Shown: piece by piece, positions 1-11,229 of the stretch
How positions within the stretch are numbered: the first letter of the stretch is position 1
Layout of the letters: each line of letters starts with the position of its first letter
Assembly: GCA_001662425.1 (NCBI GenBank)
Contig: BDDC01000072.1
Location: 15,078 to 79,077, forward strand
Length of the DNA: 64,000 bases
From: Chlamydomonas sphaeroides
Lineage: Eukaryota; Chlorophyta; Chlorophyceae; Chlamydomonadales; Chlamydomonadaceae
Direction of reading: 5' to 3'
The notes under the pieces: generated by a model
Told to the model about the DNA's origin: nothing
The model's input: the letters and a program-made list of their open reading frames with translations, nothing else
Database searches by the model: none
Made by a program: the position numbers and the translations under genes

Positions 1-3000
1 AGTGAGGTGGGTGGAGGGATGCAGGGGGGGTGCGGGGGCAGGCGGCAGGCGGCAGGGCTAGGAGGGGGACGGGCTCATCAGCCAATTTACTGCATCACGT
101 CGCGTGCCAGGGATGGCGTGGAGGGCAGGGGAGGGGCCAACGGCACCCGGCTTCCCCTTCAGCCGCTCCCCTGCCCCTCCACCGCCCACCCCTACACCGC
201 CGCCCCCTCCTAGCGCCCCCGCTCCGCGCACCGACGCGTGTACCAGGACCCGGATGGCGCCGCTTCCTGTCGCCTTAGCCCAGCGGGCTTGAGCCAGCGC
301 GCTAATCACCGCCCCTGCACCGCACACCCCTCCCCAACCCACCGGCGCTTGTAGAGCTTGTCGAAGCGCTCCCGCATGGTGCCAAAGGTGCCCGCGATGG
401 CGGTGTTGTTGGCCAGGCACAGGAGGCCGAAGGGCGAGCCCACGGGGGGCGTGCTGCAGATGCCCAGCTTGAAGCCCTGGCAGGGTTGGGGAAGGACAGA
501 GGGGGTGGGGGCCGAGGGTAGAGGGCGGGGGCGGCACAGGGTGCATACATCACGTGTGTAGCGGGGGGGGATGTGCCCGGGCGCAAGGCGCCACTCGAGC
601 CGCCCTTCGCGTCCCCGCGCTGCGACGAGTCCTTGCCACACGCCACACGCGGCGCTGATGCCCCAAGCCCCACCCTCTGCCACCCACCCCTGCCGCTTCA
701 AGCAGCCGGTGTCCGCAGCGCACTCCAGCTCTGCCCTTCCGATCCCCATCGGCCCCCACCGCCCCCATCGCTCCAAACCCACGTGGCCCTGCCGGCCCCG
801 ACCTAGCGCTAGGTGCGTCAGCAGGGGTGGGGTGGGGCGGGGTCCCCACCCCTCTGCCCCCAACGGCCCCCATCGCCCTTCACCTCCCTTCACCCACCTC
901 GCCCCCAACGGCCCCCATCGCCCTCCACCTCCCTCCACCCACCTCGCCCCCAACGGCCCCCATCGCCCTCCACCTCCCTCCACCCACCTCGCTGTTCCAG
1001 TGCACCATGTTGAGCTGCGGCCGCAGCCGCGCGATGTTGCGGTTGATGTCGGCCATGGTGGCGGAGGCGCCGCGCGCGATGAGGCCGCACGCCAGGTAGG
1101 TGCCGTGCCGCGGGTCGGCGCGGATGAGCTGGTGCTCGCGGCTGAACACCTCGCCGAACACCTGGGGGGAGGGGGGCGGTGCGGCGGTAGGGGCATGGGC
1201 GCCGAGGGGTCAGCGAGCTGGCAGCCAGAGGACGGCAGGTGCGGAGCAGGCAAGGCTACGGTCTTCGAGGGTGCGGCGGTTGGGCGCCAACCTAAGCGGC
1301 TCCCAAGCACCCATGCCTCACCGCGGACCTCCCCGCGCCCCCGCACCGGACCCTGGATGGCGCCAAGCCACGCCCCGGGTCCCTGCCCTGCCCTGCCCTG
1401 TGCCCCCCTGGCCCAGCGCCTGCCCCCCCTGCAGGCACCCGCACCTGGTCCAGGGTGCGAGGCTGCGAGGCCAGCGCCGCCCGCCCCACGTCGCGCTCCT
1501 TGGGCGGCGGCTGCAGCGGCGACATGCTGGCGGGCGGTGCGGCGGTGCGGCGGGCAGGCGAGCGAAGGCAAGGGGGCGGCATGAAGGAAGCTAGGCAACA
1601 GAGCCCATGCAACGCAGCTGCACATCCGTCTGCGCAGCTTGCCGCCCCGGTTTCACTTCTTACTCCGCCTGCCGCCCCGGCTAAAGGCTAACGGCGCCTT
1701 CCGCCAGGATAGGAGCCAAGGATGCAGTTGCAGCAGCCAGCAGGCATCCGCGCTCCGCCACGCAGCCCGGTCCCCTCGTCTCACTCTCAAGAACCCGCCT
1801 CCCCCGCCCCTGCCCCCGCCAAGCAACACCGCCCCCGCACCTGGATAGCAGGAAGTGCATGCGCGGGTAGGGCACCAGGTTCATGGTGATGTCGTTGAGG
1901 TCCACGTTGAGGGGGCCCTCGAAGCGCACGCTGGCGGTGAGGTGAAGCAGCAGCGAGGCGGCGATGCCGTTCATGCCGTCAAAGGGCTTGGAGGTGGCCC
2001 CGCCCGCCACCACGTCGGGCAGGCCCGAGGAGCCGTCGCGGACTGGGGAGGGTCATGGGAGGGGCAGGCGAGGGAGGAGGGGATGGAGGGGGGTGAAAGG
2101 TGAGGAGCAGGCCGTAGCCGCCGTCGGATTTCATTAAGGTACAGGACTAGGTCGCATGCTCCTTGTGTTACATGCATGCCACGGCTGCCAGCCCGAGCCC
2201 GGCGGCGCCGCACCCGCCGCGCGCTCTCGCGCCGCGTCGCCGCGGTTGACAATGTCCATGAGCGCCTGAGCGGGGGTTGCGGTGCAGCCGCAAGGAGCGG
2301 TGCGTGGCAGGGGCGGGGAGCACTCAGAGGCCGCGCGGACGTCTCCGCAACAGCCGGCCGCCGCGGCCGAGCGCCCAGCGCTCGGAGGCCCACACCGCCA
2401 CCACTGCCACACGCGCACCCACGCTCGCCTGGCTTCGCCAAACCGTAGCGCCGCACCGAAACCCCACCAATGGCCAAGCCACCGACCGACGGTCGCTGGT
2501 CCATTTGATTGGGTTGTTCGGGGTCATCAAGACTCCAGGCCCGCAGGCAGTGTAAGTGCCTACATCATGGCGACTCCCAAGGCGAGTACTTCTAGGCAAT
2601 CCGGGGTTATGCTAGGCTTCTAGCTTACAGTCCCTAGTGCCCCTGCACCAACGCTCCAAACCCACTTCCCCCCAATCCCTCCCCGACCGTCCCCCACGCT
2701 ACTCGCCTGGTTCTCTATGGGCAGCACGCAGTCCGCCGCCTCCACCAGCGTGCTGAGCGCCAGCATGGCGTTGTAGGGCGAGGTGACCACGTCATCGTCT
2801 TCGCTGGGGAACACGGAGCCGGTGAAGCGGAAGACGCCGGGGAACTCGTCCTTGGGGGGAGGGGCGGCAAGGCAGGAGGGCAGGAGGATGAGGAGGGCAG
2901 GCCGTGGAGGGATCGCGAGGGCAGTATGCGGCTGGCTAGCACCGGGCCGTGCACGCACTCGCTGCCCCTCCTCCACCGCCAGCATCTGCAGTATGTAGCT

Positions 3001-4970
3001 GCATGCCGCATGGTGCCTCCCAAGCCACACACAGGCACGACCTGCTGCTCGCATTCCCCGCCGCCGCCCCTCCCTCACCGCCAGCATCTGCACGATATAG
3101 GTGCCAACGCCGCTGCCGGTGCCGCCGCCCAGAGAGTGCAGCAGCATGAAGCTCTGGCAGTGGGGGAGGGGGGAGGGGGGCACGGGGTATGGCACGGGGC
3201 GGGGGATTGGCAGGGGGCGCGCGGCAGGCGGGCTCCAAGCCCGGCTGTCCGGCCAGGCATACCCATACCGGCGACTTCACGGCCAGCCCTAGCCTTCGTC
3301 GCCTACAGACCGCCCGCCCACCTGCCTGCCTCCCGTCCCCACCCGTCCCACCCTTCTCCCCTTCCCGTCCCCGCTTCCCCCACCTCGGCCCCTCGCACCC
3401 CTTTCCCCCGTCCCCTCGCCCCTGCCGCCCTCCTGCCTGCAGCGAGTCGCAGTCCTCGGCGGTCAGCCGGATCTTGTCCAGGATGGCGTCGTGGTACTGC
3501 GGGCCGTAGTGGTGGTGCCCGTGCGCCCAGTTGTTGCCGGCGCCGCTGACGTCGCTCACCAGCTGCCGCGTGTCCAGCACCTCGCCCAGTGGGCCCTGCG
3601 GGGGAGGGCGACGGCAGGGCATCCGGATTCGGGGGCACTCCCAAGTGGCGGCCGCACAGGGCCACAGCCAGGGGCGGGGCCCCACAGCCGGCCGAGCCCG
3701 CCCCACCCACGCAGGTGGAGGGCAAAGGGGCGGCACGGCGCACCCGCGTGTGATGCTGCGAGGTCCACCAGCGTGTGGCCATCATAGGTTGTCGTTACAT
3801 ACGTTTACGCAAGAGTACACCGTGGAACCCTAGTTGCCACGTATGCCGCTGCCCCCACCTTGAGCATCTCGTTGATGACGCCGCACTCCATGTCCACGAT
3901 CACCGACCGAGCCTGAGGGCCAGGGGCGCGCCAGCAGGGCGCCGGCCGGGGGCAGGTGGCCGCATCCGCATGCTCTGAGGCACCGCGGCAGCCAGCCGCA
4001 GAGCGACGGCAGCAGCCTAACCCGTCCAGGTGGCTCGGCTCACTGGCCTAGCTCGGCTGGTCGAGGCCCAGCCGGGCCGCATCGATGCCCGGGACCTGGC
4101 CGCCGCACTTGCTGTCCCTGCGGCCCCACCTTGAGCGTGCGGATGGGGTGGCGGCCGTCGCCCACCGGCAGGTTGCTGCGGGGCCCGGAGCGCGGGCGGT
4201 GCGGGCGTCAGCAGTGCCCCTGCGCCCGGCAGCAGGCTCGTGACCATGAGCTCCTCACCCTGCTGGCCGCGCCCATGCGCACAGCCCGAGCATGCCGACA
4301 ACCTCCCTCGCCCCATCCCCCAGGTGATGCGGCTCGCCGGCGGCCCCTCACCCCACCCCGCTGCTCGGCTGCCCGACCAGCGGTCAGCGCATGCGCGCGG
4401 ACCCGCGGGCCGCGGCTCACCGGTGCGGCTCCACGCGGGTGTCCACATTGCGGAAGAAGCTGCAGGGGTGGGGTGGCGTGGGGTCGCTCGAGGTGGGGCC
4501 GCGTGGGGGCTCCGTGGGGCTGGGGCGAGCGGGAGCTGTGGGTGGAGGGCAGGAGGCGCGGCCGACGCGAGCGCTGCCACGCAGGCGGCCGTGGGCCTGG
4601 TGCGGCAGCGCCGGGCAGGCGCAGGCGCAGGCGGGGTGCGGCCCCCCACCCCCGCCGGGGCGGCAGGCCCGCGCAAGTGCAGACCGGCGTGCATTCATCC
4701 CAACCTACGCAAGGGGTGCGGCCCCGGGCTTGCGCGAGCGGCTGCACCGCCAGAGAGCGCCGGCGCACCGCACTCGCGGCCTCTGACCGGGCGCAGGGGC
4801 GCAGGGGCGCAGGGGCGGGCGTGTGCACGGCTCGCGCACCTGCTGAGCGCCTCGTCGTACACGCCCTTTGTGTTGTAGGCTGCGTGCTCGCGCAGCGCGA
4901 GCTCCCAGAAGCGGCACCCGACCTGGTTTCCGCACTGGCCGACCTGGATAGTCACGAGCTCCCGCGGCAT
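1..4970 (-). CDS. Epsilon-tubulin (3' end beyond window)
   Basis: Epsilon-tubulin is a centriole and basal-body tubulin needed for triplet microtubules; the Chlamydomonas homologue is BLD2. Twelve exons join in phase: 4840-4970, 4421-4459, 4130-4175, 3859-3912, 3437-3595, 3079-3153, 2707-2850, 2214-2265, 1841-2042, 1445-1526, 988-1161 and 343-476, about 430 residues. The start ATG opens VTIQVGQCGNQVGCRFWELA, the tubulin N-terminus in its epsilon form. The nucleotide-binding loop GGGTGSG is in exon 6, and FFRNVDTR, DEFPGVFRF, SEDDDVVTSPYN and NLVPYPRMHFL all match epsilon rather than alpha, beta or gamma. Exon 12 ends at KLYKRR. The last roughly 45-60 residues of the family are missing and I see no exon for them in 1-342, so the terminal exon lies off the left edge. 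Introns 5 and 7 start with GC. Family assignment is firm; exact use of the GC donors is inferred from phase. Confidence 0.95.
856..990. repeat. 45-bp minisatellite, three copies, abutting exon 11 of epsilon-tubulin
   Basis: Units at 856-900, 901-945 and 946-990 are nearly identical. The third ends inside exon 11 and carries its donor site. On the minus strand every unit carries GAG|GTGGGTG, so the splice donor exists in three copies 45 bp apart, in frame. Confidence 0.95.
2959..2997 (-). repeat. Duplicated 3' end of epsilon-tubulin exon 6 inside intron 6
   Basis: On the minus strand this stretch reads YILQMLA followed by GTGGAGGAGGGGC. It copies the end of exon 6 (YIVQMLA, then GTGAGGGAGGGGC, around 3057-3097), including the splice donor. 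It lies about 100 bp downstream in the same intron and lacks the upstream part of the exon and a clear acceptor. Confidence 0.7.
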
Positions 4971-5750
4971 GGCCCCGCTGCGAGCTCGTGTCTAGGGCTC
5001 GAGCAGGGGAGGTGCCTGCTCAGCAGCTGTCTCCAGAATCGCTGACTGCAGGCCGCCGCGGCAGCGGCTGGCGGGGCTAGCTCAGCCGTCGGCGCCGGCG
5101 GGCATGGCGCGTGCCGCCGGGCCAGCACCGTCTGCCCTCTCCGGGAGCGCCGCGCAGGTTGGGCGATCGGACGGCGCTGTTAAGTTGTGCCCATCAGGTC
5201 CACTGTGGCGCTGAGCGTGCCGGCGAGGTCCCGCCAAAATGCTCACTTTTGGCCGTGACGCGTGTGCAAGAGTGTGCTATCTATAGGTCTTGAATAGTTG
5301 CTTATTTCAAGAGTGTTTGGTGACCGAAACACGGCGTTATGGAGAAAACACTGAAGGTGCCACGTCCTCGGCTTGCGTGGAGCGTTATGCGGTTTATGCT
5401 GCGCAGGACTGTACTACAGTAAACCAGCTATAGTTCAAGCGGGGCTCAGGGGAGGAATTGCTGTCCGGCTTGCACATCGTGCGGCCAGCAAAAGCCCTTG
5501 CCCCCGCGCAGCGACAGCCATCCAGACACATCGACGTGACCCAAACGCATCTGCAAGTAATCGTGCATGCTTGTCTAGGCTGCCCTTCCAGGCTTTCTGC
5601 GAGCCCTTGGTGCAATCGCGACGGACACGCCCGCACGCCAAGTGTTATCATAAGCCGCCGTGGCCCAATGTATTGTCTGTGCTGATAGCAGCACATTGAT
5701 AGGGATAGCACAACGCGTGGTACAGGCGACCGCGCGGACGGTACGCGACC
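4971..5750. promoter_or_regulatory. Head-to-head intergenic region, epsilon-tubulin / proline-rich gene
   Basis: No credible coding exon. It lies between two divergent starts and must hold both promoters and 5' UTRs. The stretch 5230-5450 is clearly more AT-rich than its surroundings. I found no TATA box I would defend. Confidence 0.4.
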
Positions 5751-8700
5751 ATGCTTCTGCAGACGGGCTTTCGGCCGGGGCCCCAGGCCCTGGCCAATCG
5801 ACGAAGTGGCCGACACATGAACCCGCGAGGACTGCCGCCCCTGCGTGCGGTGACACCTCGCGGTGACGCGCCCAATCCGCCTGGAAGTCTCCAATTCCTC
5901 GCTGCAACGGTCGCTGCTCTTCTGGTGAGCACCCATGGCGTTACGTTGGGCACCAGGGCGCTGCCGTCCGGCTCGAACACACGTGCGCGTTCAGCGTGGC
6001 TGCCGCCGACGCGCCGGCGCCTGGCCTGCCAACCACCCTCTGCTCTCCACCAGCCCCGCCCTGCCCCCAGCCGAGCAAGCCCGCTTACCACCACCACCAC
6101 TTCACCTGCCCCTGCGCATGCCGCTGTGCCTCAGGTCGAGGCCGCTGGCCCCGCCAGCCTGCCCTTCGCAACCCACCCCGCTGCAGCCGCCGAGGGTGAG
6201 TGCCGGCCAACGAGGCCGCGCCAGCTCCCGCCTGCATGCGGCTGCAGCGTTCCCAGCTGCCGCTCACCGCCCCGAACGGAACATACATCCGCAGCCTTTT
6301 CATAGGACGCACCCACGCTCGCCGCTGTCAACTTGAAACACGCAGCTCAGCACCTTGGCGCTGGCACCGCACGCCTCAACCGACGCATACCCCGTGTGTG
6401 CCCCCTGCCCGCCCTAGCAGCCTCACCCCTGCCCGCGGCGCCTCCTTCCGTGTCCTCGACCGCCCCCGGCGAGGCCGCGCCCCTCGCCCTTGCGCTCCCC
6501 GCGCCAGCGCCCGGCGCGCCGGCCTCTGCTGTCCGCGTGGCCGCGGCGGCGCCTATGGCTGGCCTGGATGTAGGCGCCAGCACCAGCAGCGGTGGCGGTG
6601 GCGGGTTGTTTGGGCTCTTTGGGCGTCAGGACCCCGGCCCCAGCCGCCCCGCCCCACCGGCCCAGGAGGTGGTGACGGTGGCAGCGGCGCAGGCGGCGCC
6701 GCCGCAACCGCAGTACATTGTCATGCCGCCGCCGCCGCCGCCGCCCGAGGCCGAGGCGCAGCGCGCGAGCAGAGAGGCGGGCGGCGCGGGGCGGCAGGGC
6801 ACGGCTCGCACGGCGCCCCGCGCTGCGGCGGTCGAGTATGAGGAGCAAGCGGGTGGGTACCGGTATCCGTCGCTGCCTGGGTCGTTGCTGGGGTGCTGCC
6901 GCTCTGTGATTGGGCCGCTGTTGCTGAGTCGCCGCGGGGGGGGGGCCGGGGGGGTCACAGCAGCGACCGCAGAGCGTCGGCATCGCTGCGAATCCCCGAG
7001 CACCGCCGGCTGCCAGGGCCGGCCACCCCCATCCCACTACGTCCTGATGGTTTTCGTGGTCCGTCCTCGATTGCGGCACGTCAGCTGCCGGCCCCTCTGA
7101 CATCTGCCCACCTACGACTCACCAGCCTCGCGGCCACCGCCGTCCCGCCCGCAGGCTCGCCCGACGGCAACCCGGTCGTGTGGGCGCTGGAGAAGGCGGC
7201 GCTGCTCGCGGTGGGCGGTGTCGCGGGGGTGGGCGTGCTGCGCACCCTCACCTCCCCAGCGGCCCGCGCCATCAACGTGGACGCAATCACTGCGGCGGCG
7301 GCGGCGCGTGCTGCCAAGGCCGCCGCAGGGTCCAGCGGCGCCGGCTCCGCGAGCCCCAGCGCTGGAGGCGGCGGCGGCGCGCCACCGGTGCAGCAGCAAC
7401 AGCAGCAGCCCCCGCAGCAGCAGCGCGGGGCGCCGTACTATGGGTACAACGGGCCGTACGGCCCCGCGTACGGGAACCCGTATGGCGCTGCCGCGGATCC
7501 GTACGCGCCTCCGCCAGGGCAGCCGGCGGCCTGGCCCGACCCGCAGCGGCCGCCCAGCCCGCGCTGGCCGCCGGGCGCGGCGCCGCCGCCGGCGGGCGCG
7601 GTGCCGCCGCCGCCGGGGACCGAGTACGACGCAGCGGGCGTACCATACTACGCCCCGCCCGGCGCGCCGCCGCCGTACTGGCGCGGGCGTTACCCAGAGT
7701 ACCCGCCCACGTACGATCCATACGGAGCGCCGCCGTACGCCGCCGCGCCGCCGTACGGGCCTGCGCCGCCGTACGGCTGGGCTGGCGAGGAGGCCTTGGT
7801 GGACGAGCAGGGCCGGCCTGTGGCGCCGCCGCCGGGACCTGATGGCCGTCCGCCGCCTTACTACTATCCCCCTGGCTACCAACCGTATCCCTACCCGCCG
7901 CCGCCGCGGGGCCGCCGCGGCGCGATGCCGCCGTACGAGGCGGCGCCGTACGATCTGTATGCCGGGCCGCCGCCGCCGGTGACGCCGCCAGCGGCGCCGG
8001 CGGCCGGTGGCCGCGGCTTCAACAGCGTGCAGGCCGGCGGCGGCGCCGCCGCGCCCGCCCGCCTGGGCCGGAATCCCTGGGCAGCCGCGCCGCAGCCGAC
8101 ATGGCCGCAGCAGCAGCAGCAGCAGTCCCAGCGGCGGCGGCCGGCGGCGCCGGCCCCGGAGCCCGAGACCGACGACGCCGGCGAGGAGCCGCCGGAGGAA
8201 CTGTGGGGCCGCGCCGCGGCTACGGCCGAGGCGCAAGCCCGGCTGGAGGAGGCGGACCTGCAGCTGGCAGACCTGGCGGCGCAGATACGGGAGCTCCGCG
8301 AGCCTGCCGGCGCCGCCGGCACGTCGGGCTCCGCCGCCTCCGGCAGCGGCGGCCGCCGCGGCGCGCCTATCGCGGACTGGCGGCAGCGCCTGGCGGCCGA
8401 GGCCGACGGCGGCGACGGCGGCGGCTTGTCGGCCGCCGGTGATGACGACGACCGGCGGCGCTGGCGTGAGGCGCAGGAGCGCGACGCGAGGCCAGCGGAG
8501 GAGCACGGCTTTAGGCCGCCGGCCGATGACGTGCATGCGCCCAGCGTCCGCGTGTCGGTGGCGGCGGATGCTGAGTACGAGCGGCTGCTGGCCATGTGGA
8601 AGCAGTCCAGGGAGGATGACGGCGGCGACGATGACGCCCCGCCGGCGGCGCCGGTGGCGGCGACGAAGGCTCGGGCCAAGCCGGTCGCGCCGCCGGAGCC

Positions 8701-9823
8701 TGCGTTGGGAAGGGCCGGGGCTACGGCCAGCAGCCCGCCGGCGTCGGCGCCGGAGGCGCGGGAGCGGGAGCGGGAGCGGGAGCAGGGGCAAGCGCAGCAG
8801 CCGCCCGTGGTTGCTCGGCGTCAGCGGCGCGGTGGCGCTGGTGAGCAGGACGAGCCGCAGCCGCCGCCAGTGATGCGCCGGTCGACGCCGGAGGCGGTGG
8901 CGGCGGCGGCGGCGCAGCCGCCGCCAGCGCCAGCGCGCCAGCAGCAGCGACAGCAGCCCGATGAGACGCTGGCCAGTTCTAAAGACACGCCTGCAGAGGA
9001 CAACAAGAGCCCAGTGGGATGGTTCGCTCGCGTGTTCGGGGGCCTCGCAGGCCTGGCGGGCGGCGTTGCCGCCGCCGGCGGCAAGGCCACTCCGTCCGAG
9101 CCCGCCCGGCCAGCGGCCGCGGCGGCGCCGCCGCCGGCACGGCAACCCGAGCCGCAGCCGCAGGGGCCCGAGGCGGCGGCTGAGGCGCAGGCTGCCGAGC
9201 CACCGGCGCCGGAGCAGGAGCGGTGGTCGCAGGAGGCTCCGCCGCCGGAGGTGCCGAGCCAGCGCGACTCATGGCGGGCGGCCGCAGAGGAGCAGGTTGC
9301 ATCGTCCCAGCCCGAGCCGCAGCCCGAGCCGCAGCCTGAGCGCTGGTCGCAGGCGGCTGTGGCGGCGCAGAGCGCCCCGGAAGAGCCGCAGCAGCAGCAG
9401 CCGGCGGAAACGGCACCTTCGCCGTCCTCGTCGCCATCGTCGTCGCCGTCCTCGTCGCCATCGTCGTCGCCATCGTCGTCGCCGGCACGAGCCTGGGCGT
9501 CGGGGTCCCCGCCGACCATCCGCAAGGAGGAGATACAGCAGCTCAAGGCCACCAGCCAGGCGGCCGCCGACCGCGCGGCCGAGACGCTGGCCCGCATCCG
9601 AGCCATGCGGGCGCGCACGCAGGGCGGCGCCGCCGACGGCAAAGGTGCCAACGGTAACGGCTCAACCGCCAACGGAAGCGGCTCAAGATCCGGCAGCCCC
9701 GCCAACGGAAATGGCGCCGACAACGGTCACAGCCGCAACGGAAGCGGCAGTGGCGGCGGCGCGGAGCCGGACGGGCCCCTGGCGGCTGAGAGCGTCGGCC
9801 GCGAACGCGCCGAGGTGCTCTAA
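5751..9823 (+). CDS. Proline/alanine-rich disordered protein with one predicted membrane helix
   Basis: I do not recognise a family. Proposed exons are 5751-6195, 6421-6852 and 7155-9823 (TAA), all matching in phase 1, about 1181 residues. The second and third exons are well supported. The first is a guess, and an in-frame ATG at 5817 is also possible. The start of exon 3 encodes NPVVWALEKAALLAVGGVAG, a likely single membrane helix. After it come low-complexity blocks: Tyr-Gly-Pro-Ala repeats (7430-7990), polyglutamine, an acidic and Arg-rich stretch, Ser-Ser-Pro repeats (9418-9483), and a short helical segment, EEIQQLKATSQAAADRAAET. The Ala/Arg/Pro-rich N-terminus could be a plastid transit peptide. 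Long open frames on the opposite strand are a by-product of GC-rich codons. A structural or scaffold role is possible, but no function can be given. Confidence 0.6.
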
Positions 9824-9953
9824 GCGCTGGCGGGCACCGGACAGCTGCTGCGGCGGCGACTGACTGCTGCTGCTACGGCTCGGCGAGCGCGCTGCGTGCT
9901 GTGGGGTGCACCGGTGCTGCTGCTGCTACGGCTGACTGCTGCGCCGCGCAGTC

Positions 9954-9958
9954 TGTAA
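9954..9958 (+). terminator. TGTAA polyadenylation signal
   Basis: TGTAA lies 131 nt past the TAA of the proline-rich gene. TGTAA is the usual polyadenylation element of volvocine and related green algae. Confidence 0.5.
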
Positions 9959-11154
9959 GTGGGGAGGGAAGCTGGGAGGACACGTGCAGCGCTGCGCGAC
10001 GGGTGGAGGCCGTGCTGGGGCTGTGGCCGTGACCGCGGTGCGTGGTGGGGAAGGGACGGGAAGAGCTGGTTGCGGCGTTTGGTGGTGGCTGAGATGCTCC
10101 TGCCGGCGTCCGCCATGGTACAGAGGCCCAAGCGGTGCGCGTGGGTGAGGTTGAGGGGTGGTGCCCGTCGGAGACAATGACATGGTCTGGTCTGGCGCGG
10201 AGAGCGCGTTTTTTGAGAGTCGCGTGCCGAGGGATGTGCGGGGGCGTACTAGGACCAAGGTGTGGCCGTGGGGCGCGCGGGCGCCAGAGCGCGGCGCGAG
10301 GTGAGAGTGCGGGGTGCGAGGGGTCCCGGTGGGGGGCGGCGCCGGGGCTCCGGCACTGCGGGTCCACGGTATGTGCCGAGCGCTGTGGTGGGGTATCGTC
10401 CGCCCATGGGCGCCACTGTGTTGCGGTACGGGGTACGGAGTGTGGTGTGCGGAGGCCGCTGGCCTTGGAGCTGGCTGGCACCCTGGGTGTGCACTGCTGC
10501 CGCACAGTGCGGGTGGGGGCACCTGGTGCTGGGCTAGGTAGATGGGCGTGTACGCCGCGGCACAGCAGGATGGCGGCCGCCGGTAGTTGCGGCGTTGCAG
10601 TAGTTGCAGTTGGGGTGTGCGGCAAGTTGACGCGGCGTTGCGAGTATGCGCCGGGGGTGTCGCAGGTGCACTGTAGCTACCCCAGCAAGTCAGGTGTGCA
10701 GCAGGTTGGGCGCGCTGGGCGAGGCGCAGGTGGTCAGTGGGAGGCTGGTGCGGGCTGTGTGGAACATCAGAAGACCAGCGAGGGCGGTGGCGTGTGGAGA
10801 GAGTGGCGTGGGCTGGCTGCGCTTGGGCGCTGGGGTCAATGGTAGCCCGGTTGTGCAAGAGAGTGAGGGAGCGCAAGTTCCGTTATATCTGCAGCGAGGC
10901 GGCCTGTAGGCGAGTGCGTGCAGAGCTCTCCTGTGTCTCCATGCCTGCCTCGCGGCCAGCCGTCACAGCTTGCAAGAGCAAGCACAGGGCGGACAGAGGA
11001 GTCCTGCTCGAACTCCACTTGAGCAGCGCTTGCCGACGCGCTGCGCTCGTTATCCCCCCGAGCACTCCTCTTGCAGCTTACAACATCGCACAATTACGTG
11101 TGGAACAGGAGAGGCAGCGAACACTTCCCAACAGCTTGCAATACAACTGCCAAG

Positions 11155-11159
11155 TTACA
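11155..11159 (-). terminator. TGTAA polyadenylation signal of the Der gene
   Basis: On the minus strand TGTAA lies about 71 nt past the TAG stop at 11230-11232. A second copy is at 11079-11083. Confidence 0.5.
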
Positions 11160-11229
11160 GCCCGTTGGCTCATTCATTCGGTCCTGGACTCGGGCCCCGC
11201 CTGCCCCCTGTTACGCCCCTACGCGGCTC

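Larger units (their letters stand above)
9824..11229. other. Tail-to-tail intergenic region
   Basis: Lies between the stop of the proline-rich gene and the stop of the Der gene. It has no supportable coding exon. It should contain both 3' UTRs, with a TGTAA signal at each end. Confidence 0.5.

Noticed and set aside
1..300. Possible last exon of epsilon-tubulin
   Set aside because: The conserved segment after KLYKRR (His-His-Tyr region) is not found in any minus-strand frame here.
7112..9145. 677-codon open frame on the minus strand opposite the proline-rich gene
   Set aside because: Arg/His/Leu-rich shadow of low-complexity GC-rich codons, with no splice or start context.
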